Positions 1 to 5,653 of a stretch of 6,015 nucleotides of DNA are shown piece after piece. Below the pieces are notes generated by a model that was given only the letters and a program-made list of their open reading frames with translations, was not told the DNA's origin and did not search any database. A program made the translations under genes and the position numbers. How positions within the stretch are numbered: position 1 is the stretch's first letter; each line of letters begins with the position of its first letter. Source of the DNA: Bacillota bacterium. GTDB taxonomy: Bacteria > Bacillota_E > JAJZYS01 > JAILZS01. The DNA is taken from contig JAKASY010000146.1 in assembly GCA_021817625.1 (NCBI GenBank), positions 1 through 6,015 of the forward strand, in the 5' to 3' direction.

Positions 1-1
1 C

Positions 2-166
2 GCGCGCGAGCTCCGCCAGGGCGTCGCGTTCGGCCCGCAGTGGGCCGAGGACGAGGAGCGCGCCCACGCGCCCGAGGAGTACATCTCGATCGAGCGCCTG
101 CGGCGCATGACGGCGATCTACGCGCGCGCCATCGGCGTCCTGTGCGGCGCCGCGCCTCTGCCGTAG
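2..166 (+). CDS. M20 family dipeptidase (PepV/Sapep-like), C-terminal fragment
   Basis: The gene enters from the left edge; only the last 54 residues before the TAG at 164-166 are visible. The segment reads GVAFGPQWAEDEERAHAPEE and continues YISIERLRRMTAIYARAIGVL. This matches the end of M20/M25 metallodipeptidases of the PepV/Sapep type, where a Gly-Pro stretch leads to a conserved His (here in the HAPEE motif, a metal or active-site ligand in the family) followed by EYISIE and a final helix containing IYA.AI. Such enzymes are cytoplasmic zinc dipeptidases that hydrolyse short peptides during amino acid salvage. The catalytic N-terminal half lies outside the window, so exact substrate and completeness cannot be judged. 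A short C-terminal extension (CGAAPLP) follows the last helix. Family assignment rests on the HAPEE-YISIE region only; another M20 subfamily (for example succinyl-diaminopimelate desuccinylase-like) is possible. Confidence 0.8.
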   Translation, partial: ARELRQGVAFGPQWAEDEERAHAPEEYISIERLRRMTAIYARAIGVLCGAAPLP

Positions 167-182
167 CCGCGACGCCCGCGGC
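166..182. terminator. GC hairpin between convergent stop codons, possible shared terminator
   Basis: A perfect 6-bp stem (166-171 with 177-182, loop 172-176) spans the 15-base gap between the dipeptidase stop and the AIM24 stop. It touches both stop codons. There is no T-run on either side, so as an intrinsic terminator it would be weak. Its position between convergent genes is the only support beyond the pairing itself, and such stems are common by chance at this GC content. Confidence 0.3.
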
Positions 183-864
183 TACTCCCCGGGCTTTTGC
201 TCCAGCATGGGCGTGAGCGACTGGTAGGCGATCCGGCCCGGGCCGCGCAAGCGCGCCATGGTGAAGCCCTGCGACGAGGCGAAGAGGCCCTGCCGCAGCG
301 AGACGAGGTGCATCTGCATGCCGACGCCGGGATCCTGGTAGAGCCACGCGCCCGGCTCGATGTCCACCTCCTCGCCCGCCCCGAGGCTGCGCTCCACGAC
401 GTTTCCGTACGCGTGCAGGAGCACGAGGCCGGTGCCTTCGAACCTGTCCAGCCAAAAGCCGGTGCCGGAGCCAAACATGTTGAACAGCCCGCGTACGCGC
501 TGGTAGCCGTACGACACGTTCTCCGACGCGCAAACGAAGCGGTGCTCCATGACGTCCACGGCCTCGCCCGCGAGGCTGAGCGCCACCATCTGGCCGACGC
601 CGTCGCGGGAGAAGGAGATGCGGCCCGCGCTCCGCGCGCCGAGCAGGACCAGCGGCAGGCCGCCGAGGAGGCGCCGCGACAGGCCGCGTCCGAGCGGGTG
701 AAGGCCGAGCTCCACCGACGGATCCTTCGCCAGGATGATGTGGTGCTCGAAGTAGACGCCCTCGCCCCCCGCGAGCTCGACCTCCGCGATCGGCACAAGC
801 TCGCCCTGGATGCGCGCACGCGCAGGCCCTGCGCCTCAAGCTCCTGGCCCGATGGCACGAGCAC
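182..864 (-). CDS. AIM24 (DUF124) family protein with apparent N-terminal frameshift
   Basis: The body from 796 down to the TAG at 184-182 is intact (204 residues). It matches the AIM24/DUF124 family: EVELAGGEGVYFEHHIIL, a DPSVELG segment, GRISFSRDG, a VMEHRF.CA motif, the glycine-rich FGSGTGFWLDRFEG, and the terminal GPGRIAYQSLTPML. The family forms a beta-rich, TRAP-like fold; its yeast member is mitochondrial and its bacterial role is unknown. An in-frame TGA lies at 838-836, leaving only the GTG at 796 as a usable start, which would cut off the first strands. The missing N terminus (LVPSGQELEAQGLRVR) is present in another frame just upstream and would join to IQGELVPIAEVEL. That upstream frame has a GTG at 864 with AAGGGGG eight bases ahead, so I take 864 as the original start. 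The frame break lies near the GCGCGC run at 812-817. Convergent with the dipeptidase, divergent from the tat pair. Confidence 0.85.
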
Positions 865-872
865 GCTCTCGT

Positions 873-879
873 CCCCCTT
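873..879 (-). promoter_or_regulatory. Shine-Dalgarno for the AIM24 gene
   Basis: On the minus strand AAGGGGG sits eight bases before the GTG at 864. A strong ribosome binding site here supports translation starting upstream of the frame break rather than at the GTG at 796, which has no purine-rich site in front of it. Confidence 0.55.
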
Positions 880-1100
880 CGGTTGCGCACGGGCCGCCGG
901 GCAGCGCAGCGCCCCCGTGCGCACATCTCGACCGCCGTCGTGGTTCGGTGGCGGGACAGGGCGAATCCTTCAAGTAGCCCGGGGCCGGGCACCGGCGCCA
1001 CCTGACGCGCGTCGTGGGGCCGGAGCGGAGGAGTGGCGGCGTCGGCCGCGAATCGCTACACTGAGCGATCGCGGCGCCCTGGGCGCCGGCGGCGCGAGAG

Positions 1101-1106
1101 AGGGGA
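1101..1106 (+). promoter_or_regulatory. Shine-Dalgarno deciding the tatA start
   Basis: AGGGGA, within a longer purine run (1096-1106), lies seven bases before the GTG at 1114. It selects that start over a GTG at 1033, which would add 27 arginine-rich residues in front of the membrane helix. Confidence 0.7.
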
Positions 1107-1113
1107 TGTCCGC

Positions 1114-1338
1114 GTGGGCGATCTGTTCACGCCGCTGCACTTGATCATCCTTCTGGTGATCGTGCTCGTCATCTTCGGGCCCAAGCGCCTGCCGGAGCTC
1201 GGCTCGGGCCTCGGCAAGGCGATCCGCGGCTTCCGCGAGGCCACCGCGAGCGAGCCGGACAAGGCCGTGATCGACGCTACGGCCGAGAGCCCGGCACGCT
1301 CGCAGCAGGGCGGACACGGCGACTCGAACGCCGTCTGA
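1114..1338 (+). CDS. tatA: Twin-arginine translocase subunit TatA
   Basis: A 74-residue protein of typical TatA build. A short N terminus (MGDLFTPLH) leads into one membrane helix (about residues 8-20, [13 protein letters not shown]). The family hinge [10 protein letters not shown] follows at 21-30, then an amphipathic helix ([13 protein letters not shown]) and a polar, disordered tail. TatA oligomers in the cytoplasmic membrane form the protein-conducting element that moves folded, twin-arginine-signal proteins together with TatC. The His at position 9 is the polar residue in the helix that occurs in many TatA proteins. GTG at 1114 is chosen because an AGGGGA site lies seven bases upstream and the resulting protein has family length. 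A second small Tat protein follows six bases after the stop, almost certainly on the same transcript. No tatC is in the window. Confidence 0.9.
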   Translation: MGDLFTPLHLIILLVIVLVIFGPKRLPELGSGLGKAIRGFREATASEPDKAVIDATAESPARSQQGGHGDSNAV

Positions 1339-1344
1339 GCGGGC

Positions 1345-1575
1345 TTGGACGAGCTCACCCCACTGCACCTGATCCTGATCGCCGCGATCGCGGCAGTGAT
1401 CGTCGGGCCCGAGCGCGCCGGCCGCCTGGCGGGCCGCGCCGTGCGCTGGCTCGGGGCGTATCGCCGCCTGTCCGGGCGGCTCACGCCGGCGGGTCTTGCC
1501 CAGGCGGCCTACGAGGCGCTCGTCGCGCCCGAGCGGGCCCAGCCGCCCGACCCCGGGCCGCCCGGACCGCACTGA
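1345..1575 (+). CDS. TatA/TatB-like small Tat translocase subunit
   Basis: A 76-residue protein starting at TTG, six bases after the tatA stop, so probably translationally coupled; only a weak GAGCGGG lies upstream. The N terminus MDELTPLHLILIAAIAAVIV mirrors the preceding TatA (shared TPLHLI), suggesting duplication. The hinge is VGPERAGRL instead of FGPKRLPEL: the Gly-Pro is kept, but the usual Phe is Val and the LPE is lost. An amphipathic basic helix follows (AGRAVRWLGAYRRLSGRL), then a proline-rich tail (PPDPGPPGPH). The loss of FGPKRLPE and the longer basic helix resemble TatB, which in two-component systems docks substrates at TatC, but sequence alone does not separate TatB from a divergent TatA. 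It ends eight bases before an intrinsic terminator stem, so the transcript is probably a two-gene unit. Confidence 0.75.
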   Translation: MDELTPLHLILIAAIAAVIVGPERAGRLAGRAVRWLGAYRRLSGRLTPAGLAQAAYEALVAPERAQPPDPGPPGPH

Positions 1576-1582
1576 CACCGCT

Positions 1583-1610
1583 CGCCCGCCTTGTGGCGGG
1601 CGCCTGTTTT
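1583..1610 (+). terminator. Rho-independent terminator after the tat pair
   Basis: A perfect 8-bp GC stem (1583-1590 with 1595-1602) closes a TTGT loop and is followed by CCTGTTTT. The stem is strong; the T-run is short (four, with one earlier T). It begins eight bases after the stop of the second tat gene and lies 49 bases before the amidohydrolase start, so it separates the two units. Confidence 0.75.
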
Positions 1611-1658
1611 GCCGGACGGCGCGGCCGCCGGTCCGAGCCATGACGGGAGGGATGGACT

Positions 1659-2909
1659 GTGGCCCACCTTTGGGTCCGCGACGTCGCCCTGATCGACGGC
1701 CTGGGCGGGCCGGCCCTGGAGCACGCCCACGTCTTGGTCGACGGCGAGCGCATCGAGTCCGTGACGACGCGTCCGCCCGAGCGTGTGGCCGAGGGCGTGC
1801 GGGTGATCGACGGCGCCGGCCTGTGGGCCCTCCCTGGCTTCATCGACGCCCACGTGCACCTCATGGCGGAGGGGCCGGACATCCTCGGCCAGATGCAGCT
1901 GCCCGCAGGCTACCTGTACCTGCGCGTGCCCGGGCGCATGCGCCGCACGCTCGACGCGGGCGTGACCACCGTGCGCGACCTGGGCGGCCTGGACGGCGGC
2001 GTGCGGCGGGCCGTGGCCGAAGGGCTTGTGGCCGGCCCACGCCTTCAGACGGCGGTCGCCGTCCTGTCCGTGACCGGCGGCCACGGCGACTTCCGTCCGC
2101 CGCCGACGGCGCCGGCGCAGACCTCGATGGGGCTCGCCGTCGGCCTCGTGGGCGACGGCCCGGAGGGCGTCCTGCGCGCGGTGCGCACCGTCATCCAGGC
2201 CGGCGCGGACGTGATCAAGGTGGCGGCCACGGGCGGCGTCCTGAGCCCGGCCGACGACCCGCGCCATAGCCAGTTCTCGCCCGAGGAGCTGTGGGCGATC
2301 GCCGCCGAGGCGAGGCGCCAGGGCCGACGCCTGGCCGCCCACGCCCAGGGCGCGGAGGGGATCAAGAACGCGGTGCGGGCCGGGTTCACCTCGATCGAGC
2401 ACGGCATCTACCTCGACGACGAGGCAATCGACCTCATGCTGGCGCACGGCACGGTGCTGGTGCCGACGCTCGTGGCGCCGATGGCCGTCCTGGACGCCGC
2501 GGCCGCCGGGCTCCCCGTGCCGCCGTGGGCGGTCGAGAAGGCCAAGGGCGTGATCGAGGTGCACCGCGAGAGCGTGCGCCGGGCGCACGCGGCCGGGGTG
2601 CGCATCGCCCTTGGCACGGACTCCGGCGTCGGCGCGCACGGCCAGAACCTGCGTGAGCTCGCCCTCATGGCCGAGTGCGGCCTCACGGCCATGGAGGCGA
2701 TCGTGGCCGGCACCCGCACGGCGGCGGAGCTGCTCGGGCTCGAGGGTGAGCTCGGCACGCTCGAGCCCGGCAAGCGCGCCGACGTCGTGCTCGCCCGCGT
2801 CGACCCGCTCAGGCGTCTGCGCGACCTGGGCGACCCGCACAGCATCGCCGCCGTCTTGCAGGGTGGGCGCGTGGTCAAGGACCGCCTCACGGCCGGCGCG
2901 GCGGGCTGA
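1659..2909 (+). CDS. Metal-dependent amidohydrolase, imidazolonepropionase/prolidase-like
   Basis: A complete 416-residue member of the amidohydrolase superfamily, in the branch that includes imidazolonepropionase-like enzymes and Xaa-Pro/Xaa-Arg dipeptidases. A small beta domain built from both ends (residues 1-55 and about 365-410, with the typical GTLEPGKRADVVL) flanks a TIM barrel. Metal and catalytic ligands are all visible: H65 and H67 (DAHVHL), K187 (DVIKVAATGG, the lysine that is carboxylated in the family), H228 (AAHAQG), H248 (SIEHG) and D321 (GTDSG). H141 in GGHG is typical of this subfamily. It should be an active cytoplasmic hydrolase, probably with a binuclear metal site; the substrate (dipeptide, cyclic amide or other) cannot be read from sequence. 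Start is GTG with GGGAGG (1645-1650) eight bases upstream. It follows the tat terminator and is convergent with the methyltransferase across a 25-base gap with no evident terminator. Confidence 0.92.
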   Translation: MAHLWVRDVALIDGLGGPALEHAHVLVDGERIESVTTRPPERVAEGVRVIDGAGLWALPGFIDAHVHLMAEGPDILGQMQLPAGYLYLRVPGRMRRTLDAGVTTVRDLGGLDGGVRRAVAEGLVAGPRLQTAVAVLSVTGGHGDFRPPPTAPAQTSMGLAVGLVGDGPEGVLRAVRTVIQAGADVIKVAATGGVLSPADDPRHSQFSPEELWAIAAEARRQGRRLAAHAQGAEGIKNAVRAGFTSIEHGIYLDDEAIDLMLAHGTVLVPTLVAPMAVLDAAAAGLPVPPWAVEKAKGVIEVHRESVRRAHAAGVRIALGTDSGVGAHGQNLRELALMAECGLTAMEAIVAGTRTAAELLGLEGELGTLEPGKRADVVLARVDPLRRLRDLGDPHSIAAVLQGGRVVKDRLTAGAAG

Positions 2910-2934
2910 GGGCGACGCGGTGGCGGGCGGCTGT

Positions 2935-3812
2935 CTAGCGGTCGGCCGTATCCGCGCGGCGGCGGGCGACGAGGACGAAGTAGAGCGGCTGCGCCGGGCC
3001 ATCCGGCCGGTAGCTCGCGGAGAGGCGCGTGGGCTCGACCGGACGCCGGCGCCAGCGCTCGCCACCCGTGACGAGCCCGAACACGCGCCGAAGCGGCGCC
3101 ACAAGGCCCAGGGGCTCCGCCAGGCCGTACGCCGTGCGCAAGAGGCGAACGCCCGGCGTGAGCGGCACCTGGGCGTACCGCCCCTCGACGACGAAGCTGC
3201 CAGCGAGCATCGACTCCAGCTCGGGCAGGCTGTACTCCCGCACGTGGTACGGGTTGTGCTGGCCCGTGGCGAGGCGGTTGGGGGTGGAGAGGACGCACAC
3301 GCCGCCGGGGCGGAGAAGGCGGGCGATCTCCGCCACGAGCGCAGGCCCGCTCTCCACGTGCTCGATCGTCTCGAGCGACACCACGACGTCGAAGCTGGCC
3401 GCCGGCTCCCCCGTGGCGAGCGCGTCGGCCACGCGGAAGGTGAGGCCCTTGCGGCCGTACCGGGCCCGCGCCGCGCGTACGACGTCCGCCTCGATGTCGA
3501 TGCCGACGACCTCCGAGGCCCCGGCCGCGGCCAGGAGGTCCACGCCGTAGCCCTCGCCGCACGCGAGGTCGAGAACGCGCCGCCCCTGGGACAGGGCGGC
3601 GGCGAAGCGGTAGCGGCCGAAGTGGACCGGCGCCATGTCGGCCGGCGAGCGGCCAGGTACGAATCGCTCGCCGGTGGTGCGGCGGACGGCGCTCGGGCCC
3701 GAGGGGAGGTTGGCGATGGCGGCTGCCCCCGTTGGCGCCCGGCCGCGGCCGGGCGACGCGCGCTGGAGTGGTCGTCTAGGGCAGCATGAACCTCCCGCGC
3801 CGCCTCGTCCAT
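2935..3812 (-). CDS. Class I SAM-dependent methyltransferase with apparent 5' frameshift
   Basis: The body ends at the TAG at 2937-2935 and shows a Rossmann methyltransferase: TGERFVPG (3675-3652), then ARYRFA-like FGRYRFAAAL, motif I VLDLACGEGYG, the acidic motif VVGIDIEAD, and FDVVVSLETIEHVE followed by RLLRPGGVCVLSTPNR. This resembles Methyltransf_11/23 proteins often found with glycan or lipid modification genes; the substrate is unknown. Between TGERF and an ATG at 3876 the frame has no ATG, GTG or TTG, and its codon use there is unlike the genome. The internal ATG at 3636 would remove the conserved TGERFVPG region. Instead a natural-looking N terminus (MDEAAREVHAALDDHSSARR) starts at ATG 3812 in another frame, with GC-rich third positions. 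A one-base slip near the C run at 3726-3730 joins the two. I therefore give 3812 as the original start. Alternatives in the intact frame are 3636 and 3876. Confidence 0.82.
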
Positions 3813-3839
3813 GGGCACTGCGCCGCCGATGCGCCGGGG

Positions 3840-3900
3840 TTGACCGCGCGCGGCGCGATATGTAAGAACTTGGCATATGAGTTCGGTCGCTTGACGTCCG
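3840..3900. promoter_or_regulatory. AT-richer divergent promoter/operator region
   Basis: This patch between the leftward methyltransferase and the rightward RNase H-like gene includes 3858-3885, which is markedly richer in A and T than anything else in the window. For the rightward gene, TTGACC (3840-3845) and TAAGAA (3863-3868) are 17 bases apart; the -35 is good and the -10 is weak (three of six). An inverted repeat GAACT (3866-3870) and AGTTC (3880-3884), spaced by nine bases around the palindrome CATATG, could be an operator. No convincing leftward promoter was found. Confidence 0.35.
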
Positions 3901-3916
3901 GTGGCGACGACCGTGG

Positions 3917-3924
3917 GGAGGGGG
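3917..3924 (+). promoter_or_regulatory. Shine-Dalgarno of the RNase H-like fusion gene
   Basis: GGAGGGGA-type purine run ending seven bases before the ATG at 3932; it fixes the start of the large gene and gives a short proline/alanine-rich N-terminal tail before the RNase H-like domain. Confidence 0.7.
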
Positions 3925-3931
3925 ATTCCGC

Positions 3932-5653
3932 ATGCCGGCATCGCCGGACCTTCCGCCGCCTGCGACGGCGCAGGCGGCGCCCCAGCCGACGCCAGACCTC
4001 GGCCTGTGCGAGGCGTACGCGGACGCCAGCCTGAGCGGCCACGACGCGTCCTGGGCCGCGGTCGTGTACGAGCGTGGCCAACTCTTGCGCATCGCCTTCG
4101 GCGCCGGCCCGGCCCGCAGCGTGGGCGAGGCGGAGAGGCGGGCGGTCGCCCTGGCCGTGGATCTCCTGAGCGAGCTCGGCCAGCGGGCCGTCATCTACTC
4201 CGACTCGCGCGAGGCGGTAAGCGCGGCTGGCGCGCTCGCCGGGCGGCCTTCCGTGGCGGCCGTGCGCTGGATCCCGCGCGACCAGAACCTGGCCGCCGAC
4301 GCCCTGTCGCGCATGGGGCGGCAAGCCTGGCAGGAGGCGCGCGGGCGGCGGCGGGCGCCAGCGCCCGGCACGAGAGCCGCGCCGGCCGCCATGCCCGCCG
4401 TGCCCGCGGGCGCGGAGCGAGGGCCGGCGCCACGCAACCTGGAGCGGGCCATCGTCGCCCTGGCGCTGGAGGGCGGCGTGCCCGCGGCCGAGCTGGCGGG
4501 GCGGCTGTGGGCGCGCTGGCCGGATCTCCTGGCCGTGCGCGGCCGGCCCGAGAGCAGCGTGCGCGACGCGCTGTCGTCGCTCGTGCACCGGGGAGAGGTG
4601 CAGATCGTCGGTGGCGCGGGTGGCGTCCTCGCCCCCGGAAGCGGTGTCGCGCAAGCCCCCGGGCGCGTGCCCATCGACCTCGCCGGCGCGGCGGGCGACG
4701 ACGGCCGCCTGCGAGCGCCGGCGCGCGAGGCCCTGCGGGCGGCGCTCCGGCGCGAGGGCGGCGCGGTGCTTGTCGTCGACGCCGGCGACTCGGGCGCGCC
4801 CGTCCGGCCAGAGCGACTGCGTCAGGCCGCCCGGGCGCTGGGCGGCGCGGGACGGGGCTGGCGCATCCTCGGGCGCGGCGAGCGGTCCGTGGCCGTCCTC
4901 CGCGCCGGACTGGCGGAGCCGTCCGCGGTCGCCGGGCTCCTGGAGCGCCTGGGCATGCCTGAGGTGGCCCCGCCCCCGCGCGCGGTCCAGGCGTGGCCTT
5001 GGCTCTCGCGCCGGCTGGTGGCGCTCGACCCGTCGTCCGTGCCCGCCCCTCCGGACGTCGTCGTCTACCCTCTCGACGTGCGCCCCGGGGCGGCGGCTGA
5101 GCGCCCGCTGTGGCTGCGCGCGCGCCTCGGCCCCGAGGGGCGGGCGCTCGCCCGCCTGCGCGGCGAGGCCCGGCGCGGCGTCCTGGCGCATCGCCGCGCG
5201 CTCGAGGTGCGGCTTGGGGCCGAGGGCGCCGACCGGCGCGCCCTCGGCCTTCCGGAGGCGCTCCGCTCCGTACGCGGCCCGCTGGGGACGCGCCTCGTTT
5301 GCCTGACCGAAGCGCGCGAGCTCCTCTACCTGGACAGCGCCCTCGTGCGCCTGGCCATCGACAGCGGCGCGCTCGAGGGCGTGGCGCTGGCCGGCCGCAC
5401 GTTCGTGACGGCCCGCTCCGTCGCGGCCTGCCAGGGGGAGCGGAGCCGTCTCGCGGCGGGCCTCGGCGAGCAGCGCCTGAGCACCTTCCAGGCGGCCGCC
5501 CTGCTGGCCGTGGCGCCGGCGCGTGTCGCCGCCCTGCTCGGCGCCGAGGGCCAGGCTCCACCCTGGGGCGCCCCCCACTACCGCCGCGCCGACGTCGACG
5601 CCGTTCGCCAGTCGCTGTTCGGGCCCGCGGCGGCGGGCACGTCCCGCAAGTAG
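3932..5653 (+). CDS. RNase HI-like domain fused to winged-helix and tandem excisionase-type HTH domains
   Basis: A 573-residue protein I do not recognise as a named family. Residues about 28-132 form an RNase HI-like (RVT_3-type) domain with all four catalytic carboxylates: D31 (YADAS), E68 (EAERRA), D91 (IYSDSREAV) and D123 (RDQNLAADALSR). It is thus potentially a Mg-dependent nuclease on RNA-DNA hybrids. A Pro/Ala/Arg-rich linker (133-168) leads to a probable winged helix (169-233; SSVRDALSSLVHRGEVQIVG is its most typical part). Residues 265-435 are alpha/beta, arginine-rich and unassigned. The end carries two excisionase/MerR-like (HTH_17-type) units: about 455-500 (CLTEARELLYLD...LEGVALAGRTFV) and 516-560 (LSTFQAAALLAVA...YRRADVDAV). 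It is probably cytoplasmic; no signal or membrane segment is seen. ATG at 3932 has GGAGGGGG seven bases upstream. It is divergent from the methyltransferase; its 3' end overlaps sigI by 76 bases. Confidence 0.85.
   Translation: MPASPDLPPPATAQAAPQPTPDLGLCEAYADASLSGHDASWAAVVYERGQLLRIAFGAGPARSVGEAERRAVALAVDLLSELGQRAVIYSDSREAVSAAGALAGRPSVAAVRWIPRDQNLAADALSRMGRQAWQEARGRRRAPAPGTRAAPAAMPAVPAGAERGPAPRNLERAIVALALEGGVPAAELAGRLWARWPDLLAVRGRPESSVRDALSSLVHRGEVQIVGGAGGVLAPGSGVAQAPGRVPIDLAGAAGDDGRLRAPAREALRAALRREGGAVLVVDAGDSGAPVRPERLRQAARALGGAGRGWRILGRGERSVAVLRAGLAEPSAVAGLLERLGMPEVAPPPRAVQAWPWLSRRLVALDPSSVPAPPDVVVYPLDVRPGAAAERPLWLRARLGPEGRALARLRGEARRGVLAHRRALEVRLGAEGADRRALGLPEALRSVRGPLGTRLVCLTEARELLYLDSALVRLAIDSGALEGVALAGRTFVTARSVAACQGERSRLAAGLGEQRLSTFQAAALLAVAPARVAALLGAEGQAPPWGAPHYRRADVDAVRQSLFGPAAAGTSRK

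Larger units (their letters stand above)
865..1113. other. Divergent intergenic region between AIM24 and tat genes
   Basis: This 249-base stretch separates the leftward AIM24 gene from the rightward tat pair and must hold the start signals for both. The only -10-like element seen for the tat side is TACACT (1057-1062), with no convincing -35 at 16-18 bases. A 7-bp stem with a 3-base loop (1072-1078 with 1082-1088) lies 12 bases ahead of the tatA ribosome binding site. Neither is strong enough to call individually. Open frames running through here are GC-driven artefacts without recognisable protein. Confidence 0.4.

Noticed and set aside
1057..1062. TACACT as a -10 box for the tat pair
   Set aside because: Four of six matches, but no acceptable -35 at 16-18 bases; not enough to call a promoter.
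1072..1088. 7-bp stem with a 3-base loop in the tatA leader
   Set aside because: No riboswitch or attenuator features around it, and short GC stems are frequent by chance here.
197..1144. Plus-strand open frame opposite the AIM24 gene and through the intergenic region
   Set aside because: Its translation lacks motifs and is antisense to a well-conserved family; it also runs past the tatA start in another frame.
2910..2934. Gap between the convergent amidohydrolase and methyltransferase searched for a terminator
   Set aside because: Only 25 bases; the possible pairing of CGGCCG copies on each side needs a loop of about 47 bases and has no T-run.
1509..3941. Very long minus-strand open frame (about 810 codons) across the amidohydrolase and methyltransferase
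   Set aside because: It is an antisense shadow over the amidohydrolase and out of frame with the methyltransferase core. Only its first 30 or so codons after the ATG at 3812 look coding, and these are used in the frameshift interpretation.
5623..5638. GC hairpin in the gene overlap as a bidirectional terminator
   Set aside because: 6-bp stem with no T-run on either strand and located inside both coding regions.
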